Positions 15,195 through 24,187 are shown, counted from the first letter of the stretch. The stretch: 64,000 nucleotides of DNA from Candidatus Obscuribacterales bacterium (GCA_019637435.1 JAHBVO010000003.1:248001-312000); one strand, 5' to 3'. The notes: generated from the letters alone by a model not told the origin. Numbers and translations: made by a program.

Positions 15195-17603
15195 CTAGTT
15201 TTCGAGGCGCTTAACTTGCTCGGATTCAGGATAGTAACGTTTCAGATGTTTTCCGATCGCGAGCTTTTCGGCCGCATTGCCGGATTTCGCTGCCAGTTTG
15301 TACTTTGTCCACAGCGCCAGCCAGTTCGACGGATCGAGCATCAGCGATTGATTCAGCATCATATCTGCTGGCGAATCTGCCTTGGTTGTGTTTTGCGAGG
15401 AACTTTCCATTGGTGAGTCTGTTGACGTTCTTTCGCCCGCCGCATCTTCCGAACTTGCGAGCAGTAACCCGGCTGCAGCATAAACGGAGGGCTCGGTCTG
15501 GCAGGTCGCCAGCGCTTTGTTGATTAGCGGGCGTGCTTTGCTGTGATTGGCATTGCCCGTTTGCAAATAGTATTGCGCCCAGAGAGACAAGACTTTTGCC
15601 ATAACAGGTTTCCTGTCGCTGCGTTTGGCGTAATCAAACGCAGTCATGAATTTGTCGTTGATTATCTTGTTTACCTTTGCCATCTCGGTCTTTTGAGCGG
15701 CAATGCCGGTTTTTGACAAATAGAGAGCCTCGTTTGCCATTGCCAGGGAAGCGGTGGCGGTGCATCCCTGGGACACGGCATCAGTTGCCAGGTGCGCCAG
15801 TTGATTCGTCGCTGCCTTGGCGTTGCCGTGATTGTAGTAATCCGCAAGGATTCTCTTCAGTCGGGCGTCAAGCTCTGCCTCTGCCTTTTTCGTTGTATCC
15901 TCGAAATAGATTTTCTGATTGCGATAGTCGATTGTGACCCGGTACTGACTGAGAAGGGGATTGCCGATGATTGCAAGCGCGCCACCGGATATGATACCGC
16001 GCGGAGTCTCTTCGTTTTCGTTTGAAGGCGCTACCGAAAAAATCGGATCTTTGATGGACAGCTTGCCGATGTCGAGCGACTTAAAGCGTATCGCTCCGGT
16101 TTTAACCGGCGTCCCGTCGAGACCTTTGATGATCCCCACCGGCAGAAGCGGTTCAGCCGCAACCGCCTTGATCAGAGACTCAGACACGTGATTGAAGGCA
16201 GCTCCGCTGTCAACGAGAAAGGACAATTTCAAGTTGTTGTCGATCACTCCTTCAACGGCAAGACCGGATACGCCCAGCGACGGTTTGGTTTCCACGGCGA
16301 CCGCGCCCTCTGGAATCTTGACGCGGTCAGGGTCTTGAAGCAATAGTTCCTGTTTGTCGTAATCGATGGTGATGAGAAACCGTTTCAAAATATTGGCGCC
16401 GATAAGACCATGCGGTCTGGTGGCGAGGAATTGTGAAAACTTGGACAGGTCGGCAATTGCGACAGGCACGTTGTCGAGGACGATGTCTCCGATTTGAAAG
16501 GTCTTTAGATTCGCAAAACCCATTTTCATTGCGCCAGAGCCGGTTGTGATCGCCACCTCCTCGCTTGGTTTGGCAATCATGTCTCGGAATGTAGCGGTGT
16601 CGACGATTGATTGAGTCGCGCCTGTGTCCAGGATAAATGGGCGGTTCGGTAAACCGTTGACACTGGCCATGACGAGAATTTCATTGGAAGTGTATTGGAA
16701 CGGCACGCGAACCGGACCGCTGCGCAGTCTTGCGATCTTCGATTCCGTCGGCATCTTGAAGAAATTATCTGCGACTTTGATATTGGTCTCGAGCTTTGTA
16801 ATTTCTAAAACGCTGACCTTCTTCTTGTCGGAATATTCAATTGCTTTAAACGGCTGAAGGGTGTCGTCGACCGCTCTGTAATCCAAGTATTCATAAGCCT
16901 TCAGGCAATCGACGCCCTGTTCGATGTCGGCGCCCTGGTACTCGGAGCGGACAACAAGATTTGTTCCCGGGTCCACGTAGAAGATGGTAGGTTTGTCATC
17001 ATCTGCCACCACGGATAGTGCTTCGCATTTGACGTCGTTGATCACTCTCGGCTCGGCAAGACTCAGTTTTCGACCTTTGTCCAGGAGCCTCTCGATCAGC
17101 AGGAGTCCATGATCCAAATCTTCTTTTACGCGCTTTGCCGTTATTAAATCCGTTGGCATAGCGTTATTGCCCTGCATCGTCCAACATTCTTTGCCATCGT
17201 ATCCGGTGACTACCGGCTGACCCATGAAGGTGACGGATATCCATTGTTTGCGACCCTGAGAAACGATCTCGCAAGGCAAAGTATTGGAAGAACCGGACAG
17301 AGATGAGATTTGCTCGACATTCCCTTTTGCTCGATAAGGAGTCGAGTTGAACTTCTTGATTTTCTCCAGACCTCCCAACTTCTCAATGATCTTTTCTGCT
17401 AGTGCGAGCGCCTTTGGCGCTGATGCAGATGAGCCGTCCGACCTGAGAAGGGTTGCGTTGGCCGTAGGGAGTGATGGTGGAGTTGCAGCAGCGTCAGCTG
17501 CGACGACCGGCGAAACCGCAAGTGGTGATATTGCCAGCAAGGACGACAAGGCGCAGAAGAGCGCTCTTCTTTGTGCAGCTTGACAATGCGCTCTGCTTTC
17601 CAT
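15195..17603 (-). CDS. Secreted protein with two retropepsin-like aspartyl protease domains
   Basis: An 802-residue exported protein. It has a long signal peptide (to about residue 37), then a LolA/outer-membrane-lipoprotein-sorting-like domain (65-290; 'GYDGKECWTM', 'PTIFYVDPGTNLVVRSEYQG'). Two aspartyl protease units follow: 'FILDTGATQSIVD' with Asp326 and 'LSFLVDSGAAFNHV' with Asp465, each followed by a hydrophobic 'GLIGANIL'/'AIIGNPLL' flap-side motif. The C-terminal 230 residues are helical and TPR-like. Retropepsin-type domains usually work as homodimers. Two in one chain could pair internally, like pepsin. No strong Shine-Dalgarno before the ATG. It is read divergently from panC. Confidence 0.8.
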   Translation of the reverse strand: MESRAHCQAAQRRALFCALSSLLAISPLAVSPVVAADAAATPPSLPTANATLLRSDGSSASAPKALALAEKIIEKLGGLEKIKKFNSTPYRAKGNVEQISSLSGSSNTLPCEIVSQGRKQWISVTFMGQPVVTGYDGKECWTMQGNNAMPTDLITAKRVKEDLDHGLLLIERLLDKGRKLSLAEPRVINDVKCEALSVVADDDKPTIFYVDPGTNLVVRSEYQGADIEQGVDCLKAYEYLDYRAVDDTLQPFKAIEYSDKKKVSVLEITKLETNIKVADNFFKMPTESKIARLRSGPVRVPFQYTSNEILVMASVNGLPNRPFILDTGATQSIVDTATFRDMIAKPSEEVAITTGSGAMKMGFANLKTFQIGDIVLDNVPVAIADLSKFSQFLATRPHGLIGANILKRFLITIDYDKQELLLQDPDRVKIPEGAVAVETKPSLGVSGLAVEGVIDNNLKLSFLVDSGAAFNHVSESLIKAVAAEPLLPVGIIKGLDGTPVKTGAIRFKSLDIGKLSIKDPIFSVAPSNENEETPRGIISGGALAIIGNPLLSQYRVTIDYRNQKIYFEDTTKKAEAELDARLKRILADYYNHGNAKAATNQLAHLATDAVSQGCTATASLAMANEALYLSKTGIAAQKTEMAKVNKIINDKFMTAFDYAKRSDRKPVMAKVLSLWAQYYLQTGNANHSKARPLINKALATCQTEPSVYAAAGLLLASSEDAAGERTSTDSPMESSSQNTTKADSPADMMLNQSLMLDPSNWLALWTKYKLAAKSGNAAEKLAIGKHLKRYYPESEQVKRLEN

Positions 17604-17663
17604 GCTTTAGATTCCGGAGGAGAAACAAATACTTATTATGGCAAACTCCGGCGAAGCATCGGG

Positions 17664-17669
17664 TAAAAT
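17664..17669 (+). promoter_or_regulatory. Possible -10 box (TAAAAT) for panC
   Basis: TAAAAT lies 54 bases upstream of the preferred panC ATG. No good -35 is seen. The assignment is positional. Confidence 0.3.
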
Positions 17670-17722
17670 AGCGCAACTCGGCACACATTTGCGTGTCGCC
17701 GTCTTTGAGTGAGAGCTTTCAG

Positions 17723-18619
17723 ATGTCTTACGCTCGTGTGGAGTCAGGTCCGTCAGTGCTTGAACTTGTACAGTCTATTGAGTCGCTGCGCCAGTGGAGG
17801 GCGAGGATGCTCAAATCCGGCGATGACTCCGGTCGTCTCAGGCTCGGGTTGGTTCCGACTATGGGCTATCTGCACGAGGGGCATCTGTCGCTTGTTGAGC
17901 GGGCTAGAGAGTCCTGCGATCTGGTTGTGGTTTCAATCTTCGTCAATCCGCTCCAATTTGGACCTACTGAGGACTTCGAGCGTTATCCTCGTGATCTGGA
18001 ACGAGATCTATCATTGCTTCGCGGTGCGAAAGTCGATTGTGTTTTCAATCCGACAGCCGAAGATGTTTATGGAAACGGCCATCGTCCCGGCACGCATGTA
18101 GTGCCTCCTCAATGGCTGATCGAGCGTCTCTGCGGAGAGTTTCGTCCTGGTCACTTCGAAGGTGTGGCCACGGTCGTTGCGAAACTGTTCAACATTGTCC
18201 AACCCAATATCGCCTATTTTGGAGAAAAGGACTATCAGCAGTTGCTGGTGATCAAGCACATGGTCAAGGACTTGAACATGAACTTGAATATACAGGGTGT
18301 TCCGATTGTGCGTGAGTCCGACGGGCTGGCGATGAGTTCGCGCAATGTTTATTTGTCTGAGGCCGGCAGAAAAAAGGCACCGATCATTCACGAAGTTTTG
18401 AGCGAGGTCAAATCGGCCGTGCAGCGAAAAGCGTCTGTTCAAGAGGCAATCGCGAAGGGAAAACAAAAGTTGATCGACAATGGTTTCGAAGTTCAGTATT
18501 TGGAACTTTGTCGAGCCGACACGTTGGAGCCGGCAAATGATGGCGAAAAGCCGGTGGTCATACTGGTCGCGGCGAAATTGGACAAGGTGCGTTTGATCGA
18601 TAATATGATCGTTTCGTAA
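17723..18619 (+). CDS. panC: Pantothenate synthetase (pantoate-beta-alanine ligase)
   Basis: Joins pantoate to beta-alanine using ATP, the last step of pantothenate synthesis. The key motifs are all present: 'PTMGYLHEGHLSLV' (HxGH), 'FVNPLQFGPTEDFERYPR', 'RPGHFEGVATVVAKLFNIVQP', 'FGEKDYQQLLVIKHMVKDL' and 'VRESDGLAMSSRNVYLS' (KMSKS-like SSRN). From the ATG it is 298 residues, within the family range. The frame could also start at a GTG (17693) ten codons upstream. The ATG is preferred because of GAGAG eight bases before it. It converges on the KARI-like gene with only 7 bases between stops. Confidence 0.93.
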   Translation: MSYARVESGPSVLELVQSIESLRQWRARMLKSGDDSGRLRLGLVPTMGYLHEGHLSLVERARESCDLVVVSIFVNPLQFGPTEDFERYPRDLERDLSLLRGAKVDCVFNPTAEDVYGNGHRPGTHVVPPQWLIERLCGEFRPGHFEGVATVVAKLFNIVQPNIAYFGEKDYQQLLVIKHMVKDLNMNLNIQGVPIVRESDGLAMSSRNVYLSEAGRKKAPIIHEVLSEVKSAVQRKASVQEAIAKGKQKLIDNGFEVQYLELCRADTLEPANDGEKPVVILVAAKLDKVRLIDNMIVS

Positions 18620-18626
18620 ACGCGAT

Positions 18627-19607
18627 TTAGAACTTCAAGGTTTTTTCAAGCAGCGATCCGGTCTTTGCGAGCCTGGATCGTTTTTCGGTAACCAGCAGCT
18701 CATCTATTGCTTGCTTACGCAGTTCTGGTGTTAGAAAACCGCGAGCGAAATCGCCGCTCTCGATTCTTTGAAGAATACGTTTCAATTTATTTCGTGTTCG
18801 ATTATCGACGATTTCGTCGCCGGTCAAGGCGGAGCCGTATTTTGCGGTGGTTGAAATAGCCTCGCGCATTCCGTCTATGCCGCGTTCGAACAAAAGGTCC
18901 GCGATTAATTTGACTTCTTTGAGGCAAGAAATGTATGCGAGTTCCGGTTGGTATCCCGACTCGACCAGGGTGTCGAAACTGGCTTTTATTAAGGCGGGAA
19001 CGCCACCGCATAATACGGATTGTTCACAAAACAAATCTGTAACAGTTTCTTCTTCGAATGTTGTTTCGATTGCTCCTGCTCTTGTGCAGCCGATGCCGCG
19101 AGCAAAGGCGAGGCACTTCTCAAAAGCGCGCCCACTGCCGTTTTGCGCTACTGCAATTAACGCAGGTAAACCGCTGTTTTCTTCATATAAACTTCGCAAT
19201 TTTCTTCCTGGTCCAGTTGGCGCAACCAGAATAATGTCCGAATCGCTTGGTAGATGGACGATCTTGTTGTGTATGGCAAAACCGTGTGCAAAAACAAACG
19301 TTCTATGAGATGTCAAGTATGGCTCGACAGAGTGTCGGTAAACATTCTCGATAACCTCGTCTGGGAGCAGGATTGCAAGAACATCACAATTTGCTGCAAT
19401 CTCTTCTATTGTTTGCGGTGCGAATTTGTCTTTCAGAGCTGCCGCTTCTGACGGGCTTCCGGGTCTGGCGGCGACGCGGACCGAAAGCCCGCTATCACGC
19501 AGGTTCAGGGCTTGTGCTCTGCCCTGATTTCCGTACCCGATTATTCCAATTACCGAATCTTGAAGTTCGCCGATTGTTGTATCGCGATCGTAATATATTT
19601 TTGCCAT
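18627..19607 (-). CDS. Ketol-acid reductoisomerase-like protein with altered active site
   Basis: A 326-residue protein co-linear with class I ketol-acid reductoisomerase (IlvC): Rossmann 'GIIGYGNQGRAQALNLRDSG', 'ILLPDEV', 'FAHGFAIH' with His108, 'ETTFEEETVTDLFCEQSVLCGG' with Asp191 and Glu195, and a knotted helical domain to the end. Two otherwise near-invariant residues differ: VAPKGPGH reads VAPTGPGR (Lys to Thr131), and AYFECLHE reads AYISCLKE (metal-ligand Glu to Ser227). SISNTAEYG reads AISTTAKYG. It probably binds NAD(P)H but is unlikely to do normal branched-chain synthesis. Being beside panC, a ketopantoate reductase role (a known side activity of IlvC) is one speculation. Confidence 0.8.
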   Translation of the reverse strand: MAKIYYDRDTTIGELQDSVIGIIGYGNQGRAQALNLRDSGLSVRVAARPGSPSEAAALKDKFAPQTIEEIAANCDVLAILLPDEVIENVYRHSVEPYLTSHRTFVFAHGFAIHNKIVHLPSDSDIILVAPTGPGRKLRSLYEENSGLPALIAVAQNGSGRAFEKCLAFARGIGCTRAGAIETTFEEETVTDLFCEQSVLCGGVPALIKASFDTLVESGYQPELAYISCLKEVKLIADLLFERGIDGMREAISTTAKYGSALTGDEIVDNRTRNKLKRILQRIESGDFARGFLTPELRKQAIDELLVTEKRSRLAKTGSLLEKTLKF

Positions 19608-19898
19608 ATATGGTGAGAACCCGCTTGAGATGCCGCCCCGAAGATTTTATCTTTGCGCGATTATACAAAAGTACTACTGGTATCACGCGACATGTAACAG
19701 CATCTTATATAGTATTGGTGCCATTTTTCAGTTGCTGGTTACAGGAAAGGTTAAACCTTCGGGAGAGGTCTTGTCTTCCGATATTAACCTGTCTATTCTG
19801 TTCATGTGCGGTCGGCCACCTTAGTAAAAAACCGGAGTTTGATGGGTTTACATTAATCACTCCGCGGTCGGCGATTGCGCATTTACGGGAGGCGTTTC
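19608..19898. other. Divergent intergenic region
   Basis: Between the KARI-like and octopine-dehydrogenase-like genes, which are read outward. It is AT-rich (19640-19730) with TTATATAGTATT at about 19706, so it probably holds both promoters. The TATAGTA there is not accompanied by the repeat element. Confidence 0.4.
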
Positions 19899-21074
19899 GT
19901 GTTTTTCTCGGGACAAGTTACACCGAACTCGGTAGCCGGCGGGCTGGGCCAGTTGCAAGCTTCGGGCACTCAGGTCGCAGAGGTGTGCATCATCGGCGAT
20001 GGCGCAGCAGAGAGACTGGCTCTTGCAAATTTAGTGGGTGCGCACAAAGTTTTGATATTCGCAGACGGCATTATTAGCCCGTATCCGAATCTTGAACAAT
20101 TGCAAGTTCGAGAGTATGAAGTTAGAGAACGGGGCGCTGCTGTTTGCTCCCAGCGTGGTGCTACTAGAATTGATGTTAAAAACGTAGACAGAGTGGATGA
20201 TTTGCGTAACGCTGACGGAATCGTCATCGATGCGCCTACCACCAGATACGGTGCCATCGTCGAAAAACTTGCAGCGTCGTTCCGCGATCATCAAACTATT
20301 GTTTTGATAAACGCCTCTCTCGGAGCGGGACTTGAGTTCCGAGCGTTACTCGGTAAACATAAAGTCAAACACCAAGTCAATATAATTGAAACAGGAAGAC
20401 TTTTTGATTCGGCCAGAGTTGAATCAGGTGTTCTTCTGATCTCCGGTTTGCGCCATAAAGTGGGTGTTTGCGGTTTGGAGCGCAATGAAACTCGGCGCGG
20501 TTTGCCTGTGGCTAGCGCTGTAGTGAAAGAGATTGTTCCGTTCTCGAGTGTTCTGGAACGGGGTCTTACCGATGCCGAGCGCGTCGTGAGACCGGCAATT
20601 CTGCTGTCTGCTCTGATTGCTGATGACATGGAGCTGGCCGTCAATGCATCGGTAGTCAAAATTTTGCAGGCGCTGGATCGCGAAGTTCAAGGTCTGGCAA
20701 AATCTTTTCAATGTGTCGTTCCTGGATTCACGCGTAATCTGCAGGACTTTGCCTCGTTTGAGCCGGGTGTGAGCCGCTCCAAGTCGGCGACTCTGGAAGG
20801 GACCTTGTCGGCGCTGGGCGTCGGTTTGTTCGGCGGAACAGAGGCGACCAGAGAGACTTATATCGAGATGCTGATCGAAGATGTGTGCGAATCGCTTACT
20901 CTTCTTGCGGATATGGGAGTACTCAGCCATTCTCCAGTAGGTGTCATTTCGAGCATTGTTGAGATGGCATCGGTTGTGGTTGGAGAAGACTTGAACAAGC
21001 GCGGAAGGAAGCTTTCGTCGTTAGGTTTGATCGGGTTTGATACGGAAGAAATCATCGAGATTGTGAACGCTTGA
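19899..21074 (+). CDS. Octopine/nopaline-dehydrogenase-like NAD(P)-binding protein
   Basis: About 391 residues. The N-terminal Rossmann-like half ('AEVCIIGDGAAERLALANLVGAHKV', 'DDLRNADGIVIDAPTTRYGAIVEKL', 'VLINASLGAGLEFRALL') and the helical C-terminal half fit the octopine/nopaline dehydrogenase family, especially the ending 'SPVGVISSIVEMASVVVGEDLNKRGRKLSSLGL'. The dinucleotide loop is degenerate (GDGAAE instead of GxGxxG), and the usual HPP region reads VVRPAILL. The start is GTG 19899, with GGGAGG six bases upstream, rather than the TTG eight codons earlier. With PanC and the KARI-like protein it makes a cluster of small 2-oxoacid-type enzymes. Substrate unknown. Confidence 0.65.
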   Translation: MFFSGQVTPNSVAGGLGQLQASGTQVAEVCIIGDGAAERLALANLVGAHKVLIFADGIISPYPNLEQLQVREYEVRERGAAVCSQRGATRIDVKNVDRVDDLRNADGIVIDAPTTRYGAIVEKLAASFRDHQTIVLINASLGAGLEFRALLGKHKVKHQVNIIETGRLFDSARVESGVLLISGLRHKVGVCGLERNETRRGLPVASAVVKEIVPFSSVLERGLTDAERVVRPAILLSALIADDMELAVNASVVKILQALDREVQGLAKSFQCVVPGFTRNLQDFASFEPGVSRSKSATLEGTLSALGVGLFGGTEATRETYIEMLIEDVCESLTLLADMGVLSHSPVGVISSIVEMASVVVGEDLNKRGRKLSSLGLIGFDTEEIIEIVNA

Positions 21075-21781
21075 TCGTTGTCTGGTTGAACGATTGATCG
21101 AATTGCATCTTTCCAATTCTCGCGCCTGAACGGCAGGCGGGAATGGTTTTTCTTCAAACGAAAACGTTTTCGTAAGAACGAAACGCTTGCGTCAGATGTT
21201 CCGGGTGATCAAGATTTCTTTTGATGTCAGGTGCTTGCGCGGGTTGTCGCAATTGATCCTGCTGACAAGTAGTTTTGTCTGTTGACAAGTTTGCAAGCCT
21301 TGATTTGAATTCGGTTTTGACGCCTTTCGTTTTGCTTAATATATTGCGCGCTTTGCGTCATGATTTTGTTGTCAGTAGCAAGTGGTGGCACATTTGGTGC
21401 CCCATAAGCGGCTTGGAAATGATTTGCGTGCGTCCAGAATTCGCTCAAGAAGATGGTTTTCAAGAACTTGAACCGACCTTTGCTATATCAATACTTTTAA
21501 ATACTCATTACTTTATCCTGCCAACATTTTCGGCTTATCTCACCAAAGACAAGCACATAGCCTCCTAACCGCGCGTTTCACTGTCACTAAGTGACTGGTA
21601 GGAAGCTGTCTTTTTCTTTCACGTGGAATTTTGCTCGAAGCGGATTCCACTCCGGAGATCGCGCTAACGATTTCCGACTCTTCGCAAGGGACACGGCTGG
21701 TGCGTACAAGACAAGTGCGTTCCTCGCCTGGTCGTGAACATATACTCGGCTGCAAAGCCGCGAACGAGAAGGGCTAAATAG
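21075..21781. other. Intergenic region with small hairpin and a perfect palindrome
   Basis: Contains a short stem-loop CGCCTG/CAGGCG (21123-21139) followed by a T-run, probably the terminator of the preceding gene, and a perfect 14-bp palindrome CGAAAACGTTTTCG at 21159-21172. TTGACA at about 21279, with TTGAAT 17 bases on, is a possible promoter. None of the frames of 60-100 codons here is convincing. Confidence 0.45.
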
Positions 21782-22915
21782 ATGCTCAAATTTACCGTGG
21801 CAAACTATCCTGAGTTACTCGGGTACACGAAAGTTTGTCAGGTGTCTGATGAGGACATCTGGCAGCACCTCGTGTCACCGATGACGAAGGGGCTTTTGGG
21901 AGACATCGTCGAGATTCGACCTCCTCGAGTGATTGAGTCGCTCGAAGGTCTTTTCCCCGGCGACCACGCTGCCAACCTCAACGACCACCGCATGTTCGGT
22001 GGGCAGCGAGGTTTCGTGCGTTTTCCCTATGTGACCAACTTCTGCAAAACCGAGAATGGTGCGTTCATCGTCAAGCGCGATGGCGTCAAGTTCGAGGTGT
22101 TCTGCTGGTTTGGTGACGTTGAGAAAGGCAAGGGCGAGATGATTCTCAAGGCGGGTCTTCGCGACCGTCGCTTTGACGGCACTGTGCGTGCCAACGATTC
22201 AGCTCTGCTCGATTATCCTTACGACGACCCGATTCTGCACCGTCCGCTCAGTCCGGACTTCAGCTCTCTCGAGTTGTCGATTTACGCTTTCCTGCCCGGC
22301 TCTCGCATCACGGACGTGATCAGCGATGCCGAGTACGAGCGCTTCGTGACGCAGCCCTACACCTTCTGCAACAAGCCCGAGGAATTCATCAAGTTCTTCA
22401 ACATGGCTTGGGCATCGAAGCGTGCTCCAGGACAGCAGGCGGCTCCGATTCCGGACGTCGCTCCGTTCGTTCTGCGCGGTTTCCAGCGCATCGCTGAAGA
22501 CCTGGGCTACGACTTCCTGGAGATGGCTCCGAGCCACTATCACGTTGCTCGCTGGGGGCTCGGCGGAGACTACCTCTTCCGCGACCCGGTGCAGGAGGCC
22601 ACGTTCAATGCGTTCAGCGAGGGACTGGAGCGCATTCGCGCATCCGGTATGCCGCTGACTCGCACGCAGCAGTCGTGGGTCTGCGTTGTCCAGAGCTTGC
22701 AGCCGTCCAGCCGTATCCCGGTTGCGCTGCGGCTCTCCGGTCCCCAGTGGCCGCAGGACAACATCGGACCCAAGGTGCTCTGGCTCTACAAGCCGCTGTC
22801 CGAGCGCGCGAAGGGTTTCAAGCCCGCGCCGCTCCACGCAGCTGAGCCTGCTGTTTCCGTCGCTGGAGGTAGCTCTGCTGCTCCCAGCTCCGCTGTTGTT
22901 GCTCCCAAGGAGTGA
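21782..22915 (+). CDS. Unrecognised protein, paralogue 1 of a tandem pair
   Basis: A 377-residue protein with GAGAAGGG before the ATG, high GC and strong codon bias. It has no signal peptide or membrane span. It is clearly homologous over its whole length to the next gene. Shared blocks in order: 'LNDHRMFGGQRGFVRFPY' (about 60-77), 'VIKRDG.KF', 'LRDRRFDGT.RAND', 'LPGSRI.D', 'SKRAPGQ...PIPDVA', 'APSHYHVARW' and 'PQDNIGP..LW.YKPLSERAK'. The His/Arg/Asp-rich conserved blocks suggest an enzyme or nucleotide/ligand-binding protein, but I do not recognise the family. It has an Ala/Ser/Pro-rich tail (about 345-377). Confidence 0.75.
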   Translation: MLKFTVANYPELLGYTKVCQVSDEDIWQHLVSPMTKGLLGDIVEIRPPRVIESLEGLFPGDHAANLNDHRMFGGQRGFVRFPYVTNFCKTENGAFIVKRDGVKFEVFCWFGDVEKGKGEMILKAGLRDRRFDGTVRANDSALLDYPYDDPILHRPLSPDFSSLELSIYAFLPGSRITDVISDAEYERFVTQPYTFCNKPEEFIKFFNMAWASKRAPGQQAAPIPDVAPFVLRGFQRIAEDLGYDFLEMAPSHYHVARWGLGGDYLFRDPVQEATFNAFSEGLERIRASGMPLTRTQQSWVCVVQSLQPSSRIPVALRLSGPQWPQDNIGPKVLWLYKPLSERAKGFKPAPLHAAEPAVSVAGGSSAAPSSAVVAPKE

Positions 22916-22919
22916 GCGC

Positions 22920-22957
22920 ACGGGAGTGGGGCAGTCGCCTCACTCCCGTTGATTTTT
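22920..22957 (+). terminator. Hairpin terminator between the paralogues
   Basis: A 9-bp perfect stem ACGGGAGTG/CACTCCCGT with a 12-base loop, then TTGATTTTTA. It lies five bases after the first paralogue's stop, so the two genes may be expressed at different levels. Confidence 0.75.
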
Positions 22958-23034
22958 ATCAAGCGTCCTCTTACTTCAAGTGCAATGGTTTCCCCGAACC
23001 ATGCGGATAGCTTATAACACGGGAGACCCCTAAT

Positions 23035-24123
23035 ATGGCTAACCACAAATTCTCTAGCCCGAACATCACTGAAATGCTCGGGGTTACTCCTATTGCTCTT
23101 GTCACGGACGAAGAGATCTGGACGCGGCTGGTCACGCCCCAGGTCAAGGCTTTGCTCGGTGACATCGTTTCCAGCAAGGTTGAACTCCGTGAAACCGTCG
23201 ATGGAACCTTCAATGGCGATGAGGTGACCAACTTCAACGACCACCGTCTTTACGGCGGCAAGCAGGGTTTCATCCGTTTCCCCTACATTCACTCGCACTA
23301 CAAGACCACGTACGGCTCGCTCGTGATCAAGCGCGACGGGACGAAGTTCAAGGTTCTTGGATACGTCGGCAACGTTGAGAAGGGTCCCTTCGACCTGATC
23401 TTCAAGGTCGCTCTGCGTGACCGCCGTTTCGACGGTACCGCTCGCGCCAACGACTGCTCGCTGGTGGACTTCATCGGCTACGAAGATCCCACGCTCAACC
23501 ACACCCTGCAGATTCCGGGACTGGTCGAGAATGCGACGGCAGTCGAGCTTTCCACCTACGGCTTCATGCCCGGCAGTCGCATTGTCGACGCCACTGGTGA
23601 CGAGCAGCTCGATGAGTTCGTTCGCAACCCGTATCTGTTCGTCGGCAAGCCGAAAACCTGGCTGCGCCTCTTCAAGAAGGCGTGGAAGTCGAAGCGTTCG
23701 CCCGGTCAGAACGGCAACCCAGTTCCCGATGTCGCACGCCTGGTGCCGAACATCGTCGAAGCCATGGCTTTCGAGCGTGGTTACGACTACATGGAAAACG
23801 CACCCAGCCACTATCATGTGGCTAAGTGGGCGGAGAGCTGCAAGTACTGGTATTCCGATCCGGAACAGGCTGCTGCTCTCAAGGCTCTGGGTGCCGGTAT
23901 CGCGAGCGTCAAGGCCGCCGGTGAGACGTTGACTCGTCCGCAGGAATCCTGGCTTGTCGCGATGCAGAGCCTGCCGAAGGAATTCATTCCCGAGAAGTTT
24001 TACTTCGGCGGCGCCAAGTGGCCTCAGGACAACATCGGTCCCGAGAACCTCTGGATGTACAAGCCTTTGTCCGAGCGCGCCAAGGCTTCAGCAGCAGCTG
24101 TTGCCGCGGCGGGTTCGAAATAA
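23035..24123 (+). CDS. Unrecognised protein, paralogue 2 of a tandem pair
   Basis: A 362-residue protein homologous to the preceding gene, sharing all its conserved blocks: 'FNDHRLYGGKQGFIRFPY', 'VIKRDGTKFKV', 'ALRDRRFDGTARAND', 'MPGSRIVDATGD', 'KSKRSPGQNGNPVPDVA', 'ENAPSHYHVAKWAE' and 'WPQDNIGPENLWMYKPLSERAK'. No signal peptide or membrane span. The codon usage is very biased (AAG, GAG, CTC, CGC), suggesting high expression. The block with two His around a Tyr (SHYH) and the RDRRFDG block are the best candidates for functional sites. Family and function unknown to me. Confidence 0.75.
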   Translation: MANHKFSSPNITEMLGVTPIALVTDEEIWTRLVTPQVKALLGDIVSSKVELRETVDGTFNGDEVTNFNDHRLYGGKQGFIRFPYIHSHYKTTYGSLVIKRDGTKFKVLGYVGNVEKGPFDLIFKVALRDRRFDGTARANDCSLVDFIGYEDPTLNHTLQIPGLVENATAVELSTYGFMPGSRIVDATGDEQLDEFVRNPYLFVGKPKTWLRLFKKAWKSKRSPGQNGNPVPDVARLVPNIVEAMAFERGYDYMENAPSHYHVAKWAESCKYWYSDPEQAAALKALGAGIASVKAAGETLTRPQESWLVAMQSLPKEFIPEKFYFGGAKWPQDNIGPENLWMYKPLSERAKASAAAVAAAGSK

Positions 24124-24131
24124 CATTTCGT

Positions 24132-24177
24132 GGCGGCGGATTTTCAGGCTCACCCCTGAACTTCCGCCGCCCTTCTT
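24132..24177 (+). terminator. Strong two-part hairpin terminator
   Basis: A 9-bp GC stem GGCGGCGGA/TCCGCCGCC with an inner TTCAGG/CCTGAA stem, then CTTCTTTCT. It begins eight bases after the second paralogue's stop codon. Confidence 0.85.
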
Positions 24178-24187
24178 TCTCGATTTG

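Noticed and set aside
21275..21568. 97-residue plus frame in the 21 kb intergenic region
   Set aside because: Needs a TTG start with no ribosome site. The DNA there looks like promoter region (TTGACA).
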